Below, piece by piece: positions 28,263 through 36,563 of a DNA stretch of 64,000 nt; position 1 is the stretch's first letter, and each line of letters begins with the position of its first letter. Under the pieces are notes generated by a model. It ran no database searches. It had not been told where the DNA came from and saw only the letters and a list, made by a program, of their open reading frames with translations. Both the position numbers and the translations under genes were made by a program. The stretch lies in the NCBI GenBank assembly GCA_947259885.1, contig CAMYNW010000007.1, positions 248,001 through 312,000 of the forward strand. Reading direction: 5' to 3'. Source of the DNA: an uncultured Gammaproteobacteria bacterium (lineage in GTDB: Bacteria; Pseudomonadota; Gammaproteobacteria; Arenicellales; Poriferihabitantaceae).

Positions 28263-28655
28263 TCAGGCTGTTAGTGGTGGCATTTCGTGGTAATCACTCA
28301 TATCTCGAGTGAAGATATTTTCAACCGTTGCGAGACCTGTCGGCGAATCAATCGTGTCGGCCATAATGCTAATCGTGTCACCTTCCTGGCGTTGCCAAAA
28401 CAGGCTACTGCCGCAATCACTGCAAAAGCCGCGTCTAGCCTGCGGTGAAGATTGATACCACTCGAGTGAATCGTCTCTAAGCAATTCGAAATCGGTATTG
28501 GCTACACTGGTTGCAGCGACATGATGGCCTGAGGTTTTGCGACATTGACTGCAGAAGCAATTGATTATGCCGCGTGGTTCACCGCTTAAGCGATAATGTA
28601 CACCACCACACAGGCAGCCCCCAGTAAGTGATGGCAGATGGTCGGCATTGTCCAC
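28263..28655 (-). CDS. GFA-domain (glutathione-dependent formaldehyde-activating enzyme-like) protein
   Basis: A 130-residue CENP-V/GFA-fold zinc protein. Its cysteine motifs are GGCLCGGVHYRL near residue 12, CFCSQCRKTSG near 33 and GFCSDCGSSLFW near 76, which give the normal zinc sites. Some relatives were named for adding formaldehyde to glutathione, though activity is unproven for most. Its position is notable: three bases after the pterin methyltransferase gene and ten before the RACo gene. A role in handling formaldehyde or thiol adducts during methyl-group catabolism is possible but inferred. Confidence 0.85.
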   Translation of the reverse strand: MDNADHLPSLTGGCLCGGVHYRLSGEPRGIINCFCSQCRKTSGHHVAATSVANTDFELLRDDSLEWYQSSPQARRGFCSDCGSSLFWQRQEGDTISIMADTIDSPTGLATVENIFTRDMSDYHEMPPLTA

Positions 28656-28658
28656 AGA

Positions 28659-29591
28659 TTAACCGCGGCGACGACGGCGGCGGCCTCCCGCAGCGCCTTC
28701 ACCTTCAGGCACTGGTTGACGATAGCGCTTGAGCCAATTCGCGCAATTATTATCGTGCCCCATTACCACATTGGCGGCCATGACGCCTTGCATCACCTCT
28801 TCGTGCAGTGGATTAGTAATTGCAGATGTCATGCCAGATCCAATGGCCATACTGAGAAAGTGCGCGTCCATTCCTTTTCGGTTGGGGATTCCGAAGCTGA
28901 AATTTGAGGCTCCACAGGTGGTATTCACCTTGAGCTCCTCGCGCAACCGCTTAACCAGGTGCACGACCTGCTTGCCGGCACTGTTCACTGCTCCAACAGG
29001 CATCACTAACGGATCAACCACAATATCGCTATAGGGAATTCCGTGATCCGCCGCGCGTTCTACAATTTTCTTAGCAACATCGAAACGCTCGTCCGGATTT
29101 TCTGAAATGCCTGCCTCATCATTTGAAATAGCCACTACTGCACACTTGTATTTTGCAACCAGTGGCAGGACCACCTCCAGGCGTTCATCCTCACCTGTAA
29201 CCGAGTTGAGCAATGGCTTTCCCTGATAAACCTCAAGACCAGCTTCCAACGCTGCAACGATAGACGAGTCAATAGAAAGAGGCACATCAGTTATGGATTG
29301 CACAAGCTGAATTGCCTCAGCCAGGATTCGCGGTTCGTCGGCAAGTGGTATGCCGGCATTGACATCTAGCATCGCAGCCCCTGCCGCAACTTGTGCGCGG
29401 GCATCACTTTCTACTCGGCTATAGTCACCATTTTTCATTTCTTCGGCCAGTATCTTGCGGCCGGTAGGATTGATGCGCTCACCAATAATAACGAAGGGCT
29501 GGTCAAAGCCGATTTTGACCGTTTTGGTGGCGGAGCTGATAACCGTTTCTGTCATGGTAATTAATAAATTTATAAAGTTTGCGTTACTCAC
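28659..29591 (-). CDS. Methyltetrahydrofolate:corrinoid methyltransferase (pterin-binding, MtgA/AcsE-like)
   Basis: A 310-residue dihydropteroate-synthase-fold TIM barrel. The opening FVIIGERINPTGRKILAEEM, VAAGAAMLDVNAG near residue 70 and PLSIDSS near 100 define the pterin-binding family; TCGASNFSFGIPNR near residue 225 is typical of the corrinoid methyltransferase branch. It should take the methyl group from the methylated corrinoid protein to form 5-methyl-THF. The C-terminus is a glycine/arginine tail (GGRRRRRRG). It lies 24 bases after the 99-residue gene and three bases before the GFA gene. Confidence 0.9.
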   Translation of the reverse strand: MSNANFINLLITMTETVISSATKTVKIGFDQPFVIIGERINPTGRKILAEEMKNGDYSRVESDARAQVAAGAAMLDVNAGIPLADEPRILAEAIQLVQSITDVPLSIDSSIVAALEAGLEVYQGKPLLNSVTGEDERLEVVLPLVAKYKCAVVAISNDEAGISENPDERFDVAKKIVERAADHGIPYSDIVVDPLVMPVGAVNSAGKQVVHLVKRLREELKVNTTCGASNFSFGIPNRKGMDAHFLSMAIGSGMTSAITNPLHEEVMQGVMAANVVMGHDNNCANWLKRYRQPVPEGEGAAGGRRRRRRG

Positions 29592-29615
29592 CCCCGGGCG
29601 GTGGCAAGCACAAAA

Positions 29616-29915
29616 TCAGGAGGGCTCGTTACCCTCGTTTTTAATCAATGCCAATAGTCTTTCCTTATCGTAATCCTGTTCGAGTTTGGCTGCCGCTTCA
29701 TCTGCCACTGCCTGCAAATCGTCACCACAAGGTTCACTGACTCGACGCCACTCCTCTAGATAGGCATCGGTGCTGCCCTTGCCCGCACGCATCGCCGCGT
29801 GATCGATCGCCTCAGCGAAGCGCTGAGTCAACTCTACCTTGGCGCTGTTGCGCCTCTGTTTAGCGATAACCTGTGCCGGGATGTCTCGCCAGTAAACAAT
29901 AATTAAGTTAGCCAT
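29616..29915 (-). CDS. Small 'virulence factor'-domain protein in the corrinoid operon
   Basis: A 99-residue protein resembling the short family labelled 'virulence factor' in domain databases. Features are NLIIVYWRDIPAQVIAKQ at the start, then an alpha-helical region with LTQRFAEAIDHAAMRAG and DAYLEEWRRV. The label comes from an old screen and says little about function. Such genes recur beside MttB, DUF1638 and corrinoid genes in marine bacteria, so a part in the methyltransfer system is more likely than virulence. There is no signal peptide. It lies in the middle of the operon with small gaps. Confidence 0.65.
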   Translation of the reverse strand: MANLIIVYWRDIPAQVIAKQRRNSAKVELTQRFAEAIDHAAMRAGKGSTDAYLEEWRRVSEPCGDDLQAVADEAAAKLEQDYDKERLLALIKNEGNEPS

Positions 29916-29969
29916 CGGTGCCGATTAAAAGTTATGAAATCGTCGAATTTCGGCGCATACTGCCACCGA

Positions 29970-30587
29970 TCAGGCCGCGCTGTTCACAGGGGCTATCTTT
30001 ACCGACAGTGCATCATTGAGAAAATGATCGCCGGTCGGTACTTTTTGGTATTCCAGTTCCAGGAAATCTGCCGCCTGTTTCGCTCGCTCTTCGATCCCCT
30101 CATCATCCAGCTGCGCCAAATAGACTAGTTTCTTATAGTTAGAAAAATATTGTTGTTTTAGTTCCGGGTATCTGTCCATGCCCAGGCCTTTTATAATGAG
30201 TCGGTTGAAATGCCGTGCCAGGAAGTCGGTCAGGTAAAAAGTGCCCAGTTCTGCTTCATGCAAAGCATCAAACTGCTTGCTGCCGGCAAACATTTCATAA
30301 CAGTGAGCGCCCGGCAACCGTTCCACCTGTTCCTGCTGCAGCATAGTGTCAAGTTGACCACCGGTCCCACAGTCGGAATACCCAACAAAAATCGATTTGT
30401 ATCGGCTTCTGTTTTGCTGAATCTTGTCGCGGACCTGACCGGTTATCAATTGGGGAGCGTTATGTAACTCTGCTGGTAAGCATTGGAAGTCAATATGATC
30501 CCAGCCATTTAGGTCCCGAACCCGCACCAGATCGTGCGCCAGTGCCCCGCAGGCAATTATCAGAATTCGGTCCTGAGGAGTGTTCAC
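29970..30587 (-). CDS. DUF1638 family protein
   Basis: A 205-residue protein of the DUF1638 family. Conserved pieces are ILIIACGALAHDLVRV, then CLPAELHNAPQLI, FVGYSDCGTGGQLD and LPGAHCYEMFAGSKQF. Several cysteines and histidines at conserved points (CGAL, DCGTGG, HCYE) suggest a metal or cofactor site. The function is unknown, but the family is linked genetically to corrinoid methyltransferase genes. The gene lies 34 bases after the corrinoid protein and is probably translated from the same message. Confidence 0.85.
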   Translation of the reverse strand: MNTPQDRILIIACGALAHDLVRVRDLNGWDHIDFQCLPAELHNAPQLITGQVRDKIQQNRSRYKSIFVGYSDCGTGGQLDTMLQQEQVERLPGAHCYEMFAGSKQFDALHEAELGTFYLTDFLARHFNRLIIKGLGMDRYPELKQQYFSNYKKLVYLAQLDDEGIEERAKQAADFLELEYQKVPTGDHFLNDALSVKIAPVNSAA

Positions 30588-30621
30588 TAGCGCTTGGTCG
30601 AGAACGGCGTCAGGTCACAGG

Positions 30622-31320
30622 TTAAGCTGCACGCCGTTCCGCGATTAAAGTCTGAGCGGTTTCTACCGCCACAGCCGCGTCGCGGCAGTAAGCGTCAGCG
30701 CCTACTGCCTTGCCAAACTCTTCGTTTAGGGGTGCGCCACCAACCAGTACGATAAAATCATCCCGCATTCCTTTTTCAACCAGGGTATCGATGACCACTT
30801 TCATGTAAGGCATTGTGGTTGTGAGAAGCGCGGACATGCCTAAAATATCCGGTTTGTGTTCTTCAATCGCTTCGAGAAAATTTTCTACCGGATTGTCGAT
30901 GCCAAGATTGATGACCTCGAATCCCGCTCCTTCCATCATCATCGCCACCAGGTTCTTTCCAATATCGTGGATGTCACCCTTCACGGTTCCGATCACCATC
31001 TTACCAATCGGTTGGGCGCCTGTTTCAGCCAGCAAAGGACGCAGTATTTCCATACCGCCCTTCATCGCGTTGGCGGACATCAACACTTCCGGGACAAACA
31101 AAATTCCATCCCTGAAGTCGATGCCAACGATGCGCATCCCTTCAACCAGCGCTTCATCCAGGACCTTGGTTGCAGTCCAACCACGATCAAGTAAAATTTG
31201 TGTGCCTTCTACTACCTCTTCGCGAAGGCCGTCATACAAATCGTCATGCATCTGCTCCACAAGCTCGTCATCGGGCAGGGCAGACAAGTCGATATCGTCT
31301 TCGTAGTTTTCGTCAGCCAT
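30622..31320 (-). CDS. Corrinoid (cobalamin-binding) methyl carrier protein, MtbC/MttC-like
   Basis: A 232-residue carrier that shuttles the methyl group between MttB and the pterin methyltransferase. After an acidic N-terminus (YEDDIDLSALPDDEL) comes the four-helix cap domain, then the Rossmann-like B12 domain with GTVKGDIHDIGKN; His118 is the lower cobalt ligand. GMSALLTTTMPYMK near residue 160 and VLVGGAPLNEEF near 195 complete the signature. ATG 31320 is chosen because it gives the normal family N-terminus; a longer frame reaches 31377 but adds unlikely sequence. It is the first gene of the operon and has inverted repeats upstream. Confidence 0.92.
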   Translation of the reverse strand: MADENYEDDIDLSALPDDELVEQMHDDLYDGLREEVVEGTQILLDRGWTATKVLDEALVEGMRIVGIDFRDGILFVPEVLMSANAMKGGMEILRPLLAETGAQPIGKMVIGTVKGDIHDIGKNLVAMMMEGAGFEVINLGIDNPVENFLEAIEEHKPDILGMSALLTTTMPYMKVVIDTLVEKGMRDDFIVLVGGAPLNEEFGKAVGADAYCRDAAVAVETAQTLIAERRAA

Positions 31321-31346
31321 GGTTAATGTCCTGGTCGCAATTCGTA

Positions 31347-31365
31347 AACAATTATGTGAATTGTT
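31347..31365. promoter_or_regulatory. Palindrome upstream of the corrinoid operon
   Basis: AACAATTATGTGAATTGTT is a perfect 7-base inverted repeat around a 5-base centre, 26 bases upstream of the corrinoid protein start. Together with a similar repeat at 31509-31528 it suggests an operator controlling the operon or the divergent rep gene. The protein that would bind is unknown. The whole 331-base gap between the corrinoid protein and rep holds no gene. Confidence 0.35.
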
Positions 31366-31508
31366 GATTTTTATCACGGAGTGGCATGATTCTGGCGCCG
31401 CCCGGTGCGTTACTCAATCAGACAATCGGTTCATTCAAAAGATTGAAGTTTCGCTATTGAACCGCGTATTCTATGCAAATTCTCCAAAAAATGAACAACC
31501 TGACTGCG

Positions 31509-31528
31509 ACAATTATCCTTGTAATTGT
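31509..31528. promoter_or_regulatory. Second ACAATT-type inverted repeat between the corrinoid operon and rep
   Basis: ACAATTA and TAATTGT form perfect 7-base arms around a 6-base spacer. The half-site ACAATT is shared with the repeat at 31347-31365, and a further ACAATTG occurs near 31570. Repetition of one half-site in a divergent intergenic region is what a transcription factor binding array would look like, but AT-rich composition could produce it by chance. Confidence 0.3.
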
Positions 31529-31651
31529 TGCGCATGCAGACAAATTGACGGCAGTTGCTGATATTAGTAAACAATTGATCCCCGTAATCGTGATCGATGA
31601 CCAGCGATACTGTCTTTGCTTTCGCATAAACCATCAACTTCGCCATTTTCT

Positions 31652-33682
31652 GTGCCTGACCTGAATACTCCGCAACAGCGCGCCGTTACCCACCTCGGCA
31701 GCCCTCTTCTGGTGCTCGCCGGTGCGGGCAGCGGCAAGACGCGGGTGATCACATCCAAGATAGCGTGGTTGATCAAAGAGCGTGCGGTTAATCCTGCAGA
31801 TATTACAGCCGTAACTTTTACAAACAAGGCAGCCCGGGAGATGAAGCAAAGGGTTTTGCAGATGTTTGGAGAATCCGACTCACTTAAAGGTCTGACTGTC
31901 TCAACTTTTCACAGTCTGGGGATGCAGATTGTCCGGCGCCAGGTAAAAGAGTTGGGGCTCAAGCCCGGCTTCAGCATCATTGACCCCCGAGATGTATCAA
32001 CTGTAATTAGTGAACTGTTGCGAGCCGACCTGACCCAGAATAAAGATCTGGTCGAGCGTGTAGCGCAGCGCATATCGCACTGGAAGAACATTGGCATGAC
32101 TCCTGAACAGGCTTCCCTAGGTCCTATCGATCCAATCACGATCGCCGCATCGACTATCTATCCGAATTATCAACGTTACCTATGTGCGTGTAATAGCATC
32201 GATCTTGATGATCTCATCTATTTACCAATCAGGGTATTTTTTGAACACGAGGAGGTTCTTCGTCACTGGCAGTTGCGCGTTCGTCATCTTTTAGTGGATG
32301 AATACCAGGACACTAACGGTGTTCAATACCAACTGGTCAGGATGCTGGCCATGGACGGGAACCGTTTAACGGTAGTGGGTGATGATGATCAGTCCATCTA
32401 CGCCTGGCGAGGTGCTCAACCGCAAAATTTAGCGCTCCTGAATAATGATTTCCCTGATTTGGCAGTTATCAAGCTTGAACAAAACTACCGCTCATGTGCT
32501 CGGATTTTGAACGTCGCCAACAGCTTGATCCAGCACAATCAACGCAGCTTTAAAAAATCGCTCTGGAGTAGCTTAGGCCAGGGTGATCCAGTTCGCATAT
32601 TCTCAGCGGATAACGAACAAGTCGAAGCGGAACGCACGGTCTCTGCAATCATGCGTCACCAGTTCCGTCACCAAAGCAAGTACGGCGATTTTGCAATCCT
32701 TTATCGAAGTAACCACCAGGCTAGGGGGATAGAAATTCGCCTGCGGGAAATGCGTATCCCCTACCGTATCAGCGGCGGCTCATCCTTCTTTGATCGCTCA
32801 GAAATCCGAGATCTCATGGCCTATCTAAGGTTGCTGACGAATCCATCTGACGATAGCGCGTTTCTGCGCATCGTGAATACGCCTCGACGCGGCGTCGGCG
32901 CAACCAGTCTGGAAAAGTTGGCGGCAACGGCAAAGCAGAAAAACCGGAGTCTCTTCACGACGCTGCTGGACCCGCAGCTTCAGCGGATATTAAAGACTAC
33001 TCAGGCGAACACCCTTCTCCTCTTCGCACAGAAGATGACAGAGTTCGCAGATTCACTGCAAACAAGCGACCCGACGGACACTATTCGAGAGATGCTGGAT
33101 TATCTTCGATACGAAAGCTGGTTAAAACAAACATGTGACCTTGAAGTCGCCACGAAACGATGGCAAAACATTGAGCTGATGCTGCAATGGCTGGAGTCTA
33201 CTAACCGTTTTGCCGAAACCGAGCGCACCCTGGCTGAATTGATTGGAGAGCTGATCTTAAATGACAGGCTGGATCAAGAGCAGGAGCAAGAGAACACCAA
33301 TCAAGTGAACCTGATGACGCTGCACGCGGCAAAGGGACTTGAGTTCCCACATGTTTTTATTGTAGGCGTTGAGGAAGGTATCCTGCCGCACCGTGTTTCA
33401 GTTGACGAAGGGAGTGACCAGGAAGAGCGACGCTTGTTCTATGTCGGAATTACCCGAGCGATGCACTCGCTCACTCTCTCGTATGCAGAGAAACGTACTA
33501 GATTTGGCAAAAAAATTGAGTGTGAACCAAGCCGATTTCTCCGAGAGCTTCCGGTTGGCGAAATTGAATGGGACAAAGGCCAAACGGGTGATTCCGCGCA
33601 TCTTCAGGACACCGGTCGTGCTCACATTGCCAGCATACGGGCATTGCGGCAAACCAAGAAGTCTTCAGTCGGGGAGCTTTGA
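31652..33682 (+). CDS. rep: ATP-dependent DNA helicase Rep (UvrD/Rep superfamily)
   Basis: Superfamily 1A 3'-5' helicase of about 676 residues that removes proteins ahead of replication forks. Motif I is LAGAGSGKTRVI, motif Ia VTFTNKAAREM, motif II LLVDEYQDTN, motif III GDDDQSIYAWRGA, motif IV LEQNYRS and motif V LMTLHAAKGLEFPHVF. Length is the same as E. coli Rep (673). GTG 31652 gives the normal Rep beginning (PDLNTPQQRAV); TTG 31616 is an in-frame alternative. It is divergent from the corrinoid operon and convergent with the phosphoribosyltransferase gene. Confidence 0.93.
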   Translation: MPDLNTPQQRAVTHLGSPLLVLAGAGSGKTRVITSKIAWLIKERAVNPADITAVTFTNKAAREMKQRVLQMFGESDSLKGLTVSTFHSLGMQIVRRQVKELGLKPGFSIIDPRDVSTVISELLRADLTQNKDLVERVAQRISHWKNIGMTPEQASLGPIDPITIAASTIYPNYQRYLCACNSIDLDDLIYLPIRVFFEHEEVLRHWQLRVRHLLVDEYQDTNGVQYQLVRMLAMDGNRLTVVGDDDQSIYAWRGAQPQNLALLNNDFPDLAVIKLEQNYRSCARILNVANSLIQHNQRSFKKSLWSSLGQGDPVRIFSADNEQVEAERTVSAIMRHQFRHQSKYGDFAILYRSNHQARGIEIRLREMRIPYRISGGSSFFDRSEIRDLMAYLRLLTNPSDDSAFLRIVNTPRRGVGATSLEKLAATAKQKNRSLFTTLLDPQLQRILKTTQANTLLLFAQKMTEFADSLQTSDPTDTIREMLDYLRYESWLKQTCDLEVATKRWQNIELMLQWLESTNRFAETERTLAELIGELILNDRLDQEQEQENTNQVNLMTLHAAKGLEFPHVFIVGVEEGILPHRVSVDEGSDQEERRLFYVGITRAMHSLTLSYAEKRTRFGKKIECEPSRFLRELPVGEIEWDKGQTGDSAHLQDTGRAHIASIRALRQTKKSSVGEL

Positions 33683-33737
33683 AACAGATTCCGGCCTGTA
33701 TACCGGATCACAACACAGCGAGCCTCAGAATCCCGGT

Positions 33738-34304
33738 TTACGAGGTTTTCACCTGTTGCATAATTTTATAAAGGTTCCCCTTACCCCGCTCGAGCTCATC
33801 GGGAGACAAACCATTTATCTCATGGGGAAACACAAGCCATTCATCCGTCTCATACAGATAAAAATCAGGAACCCTGGTGGTGGCGTTATTGCCGGGCTTA
33901 TACCATGGAGTGGCTACTTTAATTTGATGTGGCGTATTACGTCTGGTGCGCACCGCTAATTGATCTATTACCGCATCAATACTGCGGCCCGAATCAAACA
34001 CATCGTCCACAATCAACAATGAATCGTGAGCGTTCAGATTTTTGACTAAATAACCAAGTCCATGTACCCGGACTTTTTTCTGGGTTTTAGCGATCCCAGT
34101 GTAAAGTGAAGTTCTGAGACTGATGTGATCGGTAGATATATTGCAGTGCTCGAGCAACTCCTGTATAGCTATCCCAACTGGTGTACCGCCTCGCCAAATT
34201 CCCACAATGAAGTCAGGTCGAAAACCGCTGTTAATGATTTTCACACCGAGCCGGAACGAATCTTCGAGTAGTTCCTGAGCGCTTATATAGTGTTTGTCAG
34301 ACAT
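33738..34304 (-). CDS. Phosphoribosyltransferase (hypoxanthine/xanthine type)
   Basis: A 188-residue type I phosphoribosyltransferase. The PRPP-binding loop is LLIVDDVFDSGRSIDAV near residue 96, and FIVGIWRGGTPVGIAIQ near 30 provides the early PPi loop. The ending EWLVFPHEING resembles hypoxanthine/xanthine PRTases, which salvage purine bases. The base specificity is not decided by sequence alone. It is a single gene convergent with rep; the 55 bases between the stops include a short GC-rich repeat without a T-run. Confidence 0.82.
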   Translation of the reverse strand: MSDKHYISAQELLEDSFRLGVKIINSGFRPDFIVGIWRGGTPVGIAIQELLEHCNISTDHISLRTSLYTGIAKTQKKVRVHGLGYLVKNLNAHDSLLIVDDVFDSGRSIDAVIDQLAVRTRRNTPHQIKVATPWYKPGNNATTRVPDFYLYETDEWLVFPHEINGLSPDELERGKGNLYKIMQQVKTS

Positions 34305-34438
34305 GGGCTGTTTAGGATCATACGCGCGGGATTATACCCACTGGGAAACTAGATTTGGTGGCTTGCGGCTTCGTTCTTTAGGCGGCTAATGTTTTCATGC
34401 AGGGGTGTAAGATTGATCGAGTCACCGGTATTCCTAGT

Positions 34439-35440
34439 CTAGGTTCGAACCGGATAGTGCGCGGCTACGACATCGGGGTGGGCACGCTTTCTGATTTTTA
34501 GTGTGTTTTCCCCAAAGGTAGAGTAAATGGGATCGTCTGGATTGGGATTCTGCCCTCCCCCTGCCAAGGCAGCAAATTTAGCCGGCAGTGGTATCGGATC
34601 AAACACAGCGTTCAACCTGGGATTCATAAAGTAAGCAATAGAAATTCTTTCCTCTCCCGGGGGCGGGCTGTTGACCTGATGCTTCGTAGCCTTAAGAAAG
34701 CCATTGGTAGCCGTTTGAAACATCTCACCCAGGTTGACGATAAAAGCACCTGGAATTGGCGTAACCTCCTGCAACACACCGCCACGCTCCGCCTGCAGGC
34801 CACCGACCTGGTTTTGCATAATGAACGTAAATAATCCTGAATCGTGGTGTAGCCCCAGTCCTTGATAGACACCCGGTTTCATCTCCTGCCCCGGGTAACG
34901 AGATATTTTTACTCGAAAATAGGGGTCGGGTGACATCTTATTATCGAAAAAGTGATAGTCCTGTCCTAATCCCACAGCCAATGCCCGGAATAGCTCCATG
35001 GCAACCGATTCAATTCCTCTAACCCATGAAAATACCGCTACGCGCAATTCCGGTAGACTCGAGGGCCATTGGTTTGGGCCGCGCAACCGCAGCCATTCGG
35101 GATCATCTTGGCCCATTGTGATTGCCGGTTCTTCTGGCCCAATGTCGATCTGATCTCTCCAGTCCCTTTTCCCCTGGGTCCGTTCGTCACCCAATACGGT
35201 ATACCCACGAAAGTGCGGCGAGTTTACAATTGCGATTGCATGCCGCTCTTGCTCCGGCAATTTAAAGAATTGCTTCGCAATCGCCATAAGTTCATCATTT
35301 TCTTGTCGCGGGATTCCATGACCTTTGAGAAAGAAAAAGCCAGGGTCATGACATGTCTGCGCCAGAGAGTCGGAAAATTCCTTGCCTTCGAGGCTGAAAG
35401 GATCTTTCAGAAATGGAGCGATATCAAGGATAGGCAGCAT
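34439..35440 (-). CDS. 2-oxoglutarate/Fe(II)-dependent oxygenase (isopenicillin N synthase family)
   Basis: A 333-residue oxygenase from ATG 35440; the frame stays open upstream to 35668 but the added 76 residues do not look like the family. It starts LPILDIAPFLKDP, the usual IPNS-like opening, and has GFFFLKGHGIP near residue 35. The iron site is His and Asp in LHHDSGLFTF and a later His in TKHQVNSPPPGEERISIAYF, where the R-x-S pair binds 2-oxoglutarate. The substrate is unknown. It is divergent from the dimethylarginine hydrolase gene across 258 bases without any gene. Confidence 0.85.
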   Translation of the reverse strand: MLPILDIAPFLKDPFSLEGKEFSDSLAQTCHDPGFFFLKGHGIPRQENDELMAIAKQFFKLPEQERHAIAIVNSPHFRGYTVLGDERTQGKRDWRDQIDIGPEEPAITMGQDDPEWLRLRGPNQWPSSLPELRVAVFSWVRGIESVAMELFRALAVGLGQDYHFFDNKMSPDPYFRVKISRYPGQEMKPGVYQGLGLHHDSGLFTFIMQNQVGGLQAERGGVLQEVTPIPGAFIVNLGEMFQTATNGFLKATKHQVNSPPPGEERISIAYFMNPRLNAVFDPIPLPAKFAALAGGGQNPNPDDPIYSTFGENTLKIRKRAHPDVVAAHYPVRT

Positions 35441-35698
35441 TTTCTTGGTCCAGTGTAATCGTCTAAGCCAGGGTCTGAATACTAGATCGGCATGCAACTT
35501 AAAATAATCATTGTCATTAATGTACGCTTCCAAGGAAACAAAAGACAGATTGAGACGCGATATGTAAAGGATTATTTTAATTTGGTCAGAATCAAAATGG
35601 ACCTGTATACGACAGTTCGAGATTGTTTCTAATAGCCGCACTGAGCTTAAACTTAGGATACCCGTCACAGTGTCATTAAACCGATAGGTAATTATGCA

Positions 35699-36496
35699 AT
35701 GAAGTCAGAACGATCTTTTCGATTTACCCACGCTATCTCGCGCCTGCCGGGAAACAGCGTTGCTAAAGGAATTCGCGTTTCCGGTAAAAGTGATCCAGAC
35801 CCAGAAGTGTTTTCCAAACAACATAAATCCTATATTCAGGCCTTAGCCACGGCCGGGGTGGAACCGATTGTTTTGCCTAAACTGGAAGAATTTCCCGATT
35901 CGGTCTTCGTAGAAGACGCCGCATTATGTTTTGATGGATCGGTGGTGCTCTTGAGACCTGGCGCAGAGAGCAGATTCGGCGAAGCCGCAGCACTGGAGCC
36001 TCATTTACAGGAGACATTTGACTCAGTCATCAAATTCCAGGGTACCGGACGCGTCGATGGTGGAGATATTCTGTTGACAGACTCACATGCCTTAATCGGA
36101 TTGTCCGAACGTACAGATATTGATGGTATTAACGGAATTAAATCTGCACTTGAAGCACACGGTTATGGCATTCGGATTGTGAAGACACCTGCGGGCGTGC
36201 TTCATTTCAAATCTGATTGTGGATTACTGGACAGTAAGACAATTTTTTCAACGAAGCGACTAGCGTCAAGCGGTTGTTTTGACGGCTACACTGTTATCGA
36301 GGTGCCAGACCTTGAAGAGGCGGCGGCGAACCTTATCCGGGTCAATGATTACGTTATATTGCGATCTGGCTTTCCTAAATCAACGGCGCTTCTTGAACAA
36401 CGCGGATACGAGACGATAACCGTAGGGGTAGATGAAGCAGCCAAAATCGATGGCGGACTTTCTTGTCTATCGTTACGCTTCACTCTAAACCAGTAG
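35699..36496 (+). CDS. Dimethylarginine dimethylaminohydrolase (DDAH)
   Basis: A 265-residue amidinotransferase-fold hydrolase that splits N-omega-methylated arginine into citrulline and methylamine or dimethylamine. The fold signature is complete: FPDSVFVEDAALC at 65-77, RVDGGDILL with Asp120, catalytic His169 in VLHFKSDCG, and catalytic Cys256 in GGLSCLSLRF. Length is near that of Pseudomonas DDAH. A second MttB-family gene follows 67 bases downstream on the same strand, which ties it to methylamine metabolism. Confidence 0.9.
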   Translation: MKSERSFRFTHAISRLPGNSVAKGIRVSGKSDPDPEVFSKQHKSYIQALATAGVEPIVLPKLEEFPDSVFVEDAALCFDGSVVLLRPGAESRFGEAAALEPHLQETFDSVIKFQGTGRVDGGDILLTDSHALIGLSERTDIDGINGIKSALEAHGYGIRIVKTPAGVLHFKSDCGLLDSKTIFSTKRLASSGCFDGYTVIEVPDLEEAAANLIRVNDYVILRSGFPKSTALLEQRGYETITVGVDEAAKIDGGLSCLSLRFTLNQ

Positions 36497-36563
36497 TTTT
36501 TATGGATTGCCTTTCTAACACGCATCTTATAAAGCGCACAAATTGCATACATAATGAAAGCTG

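Noticed and set aside
31321..31651. Cobalamin riboswitch upstream of the corrinoid operon
   Set aside because: I could not find the conserved B12-box or a long structured leader; only short AT-rich inverted repeats are present.
35441..35668. N-terminal extension of the 2-oxoglutarate oxygenase
   Set aside because: The 76 extra residues do not resemble the family, whose normal start is reproduced from ATG 35440.
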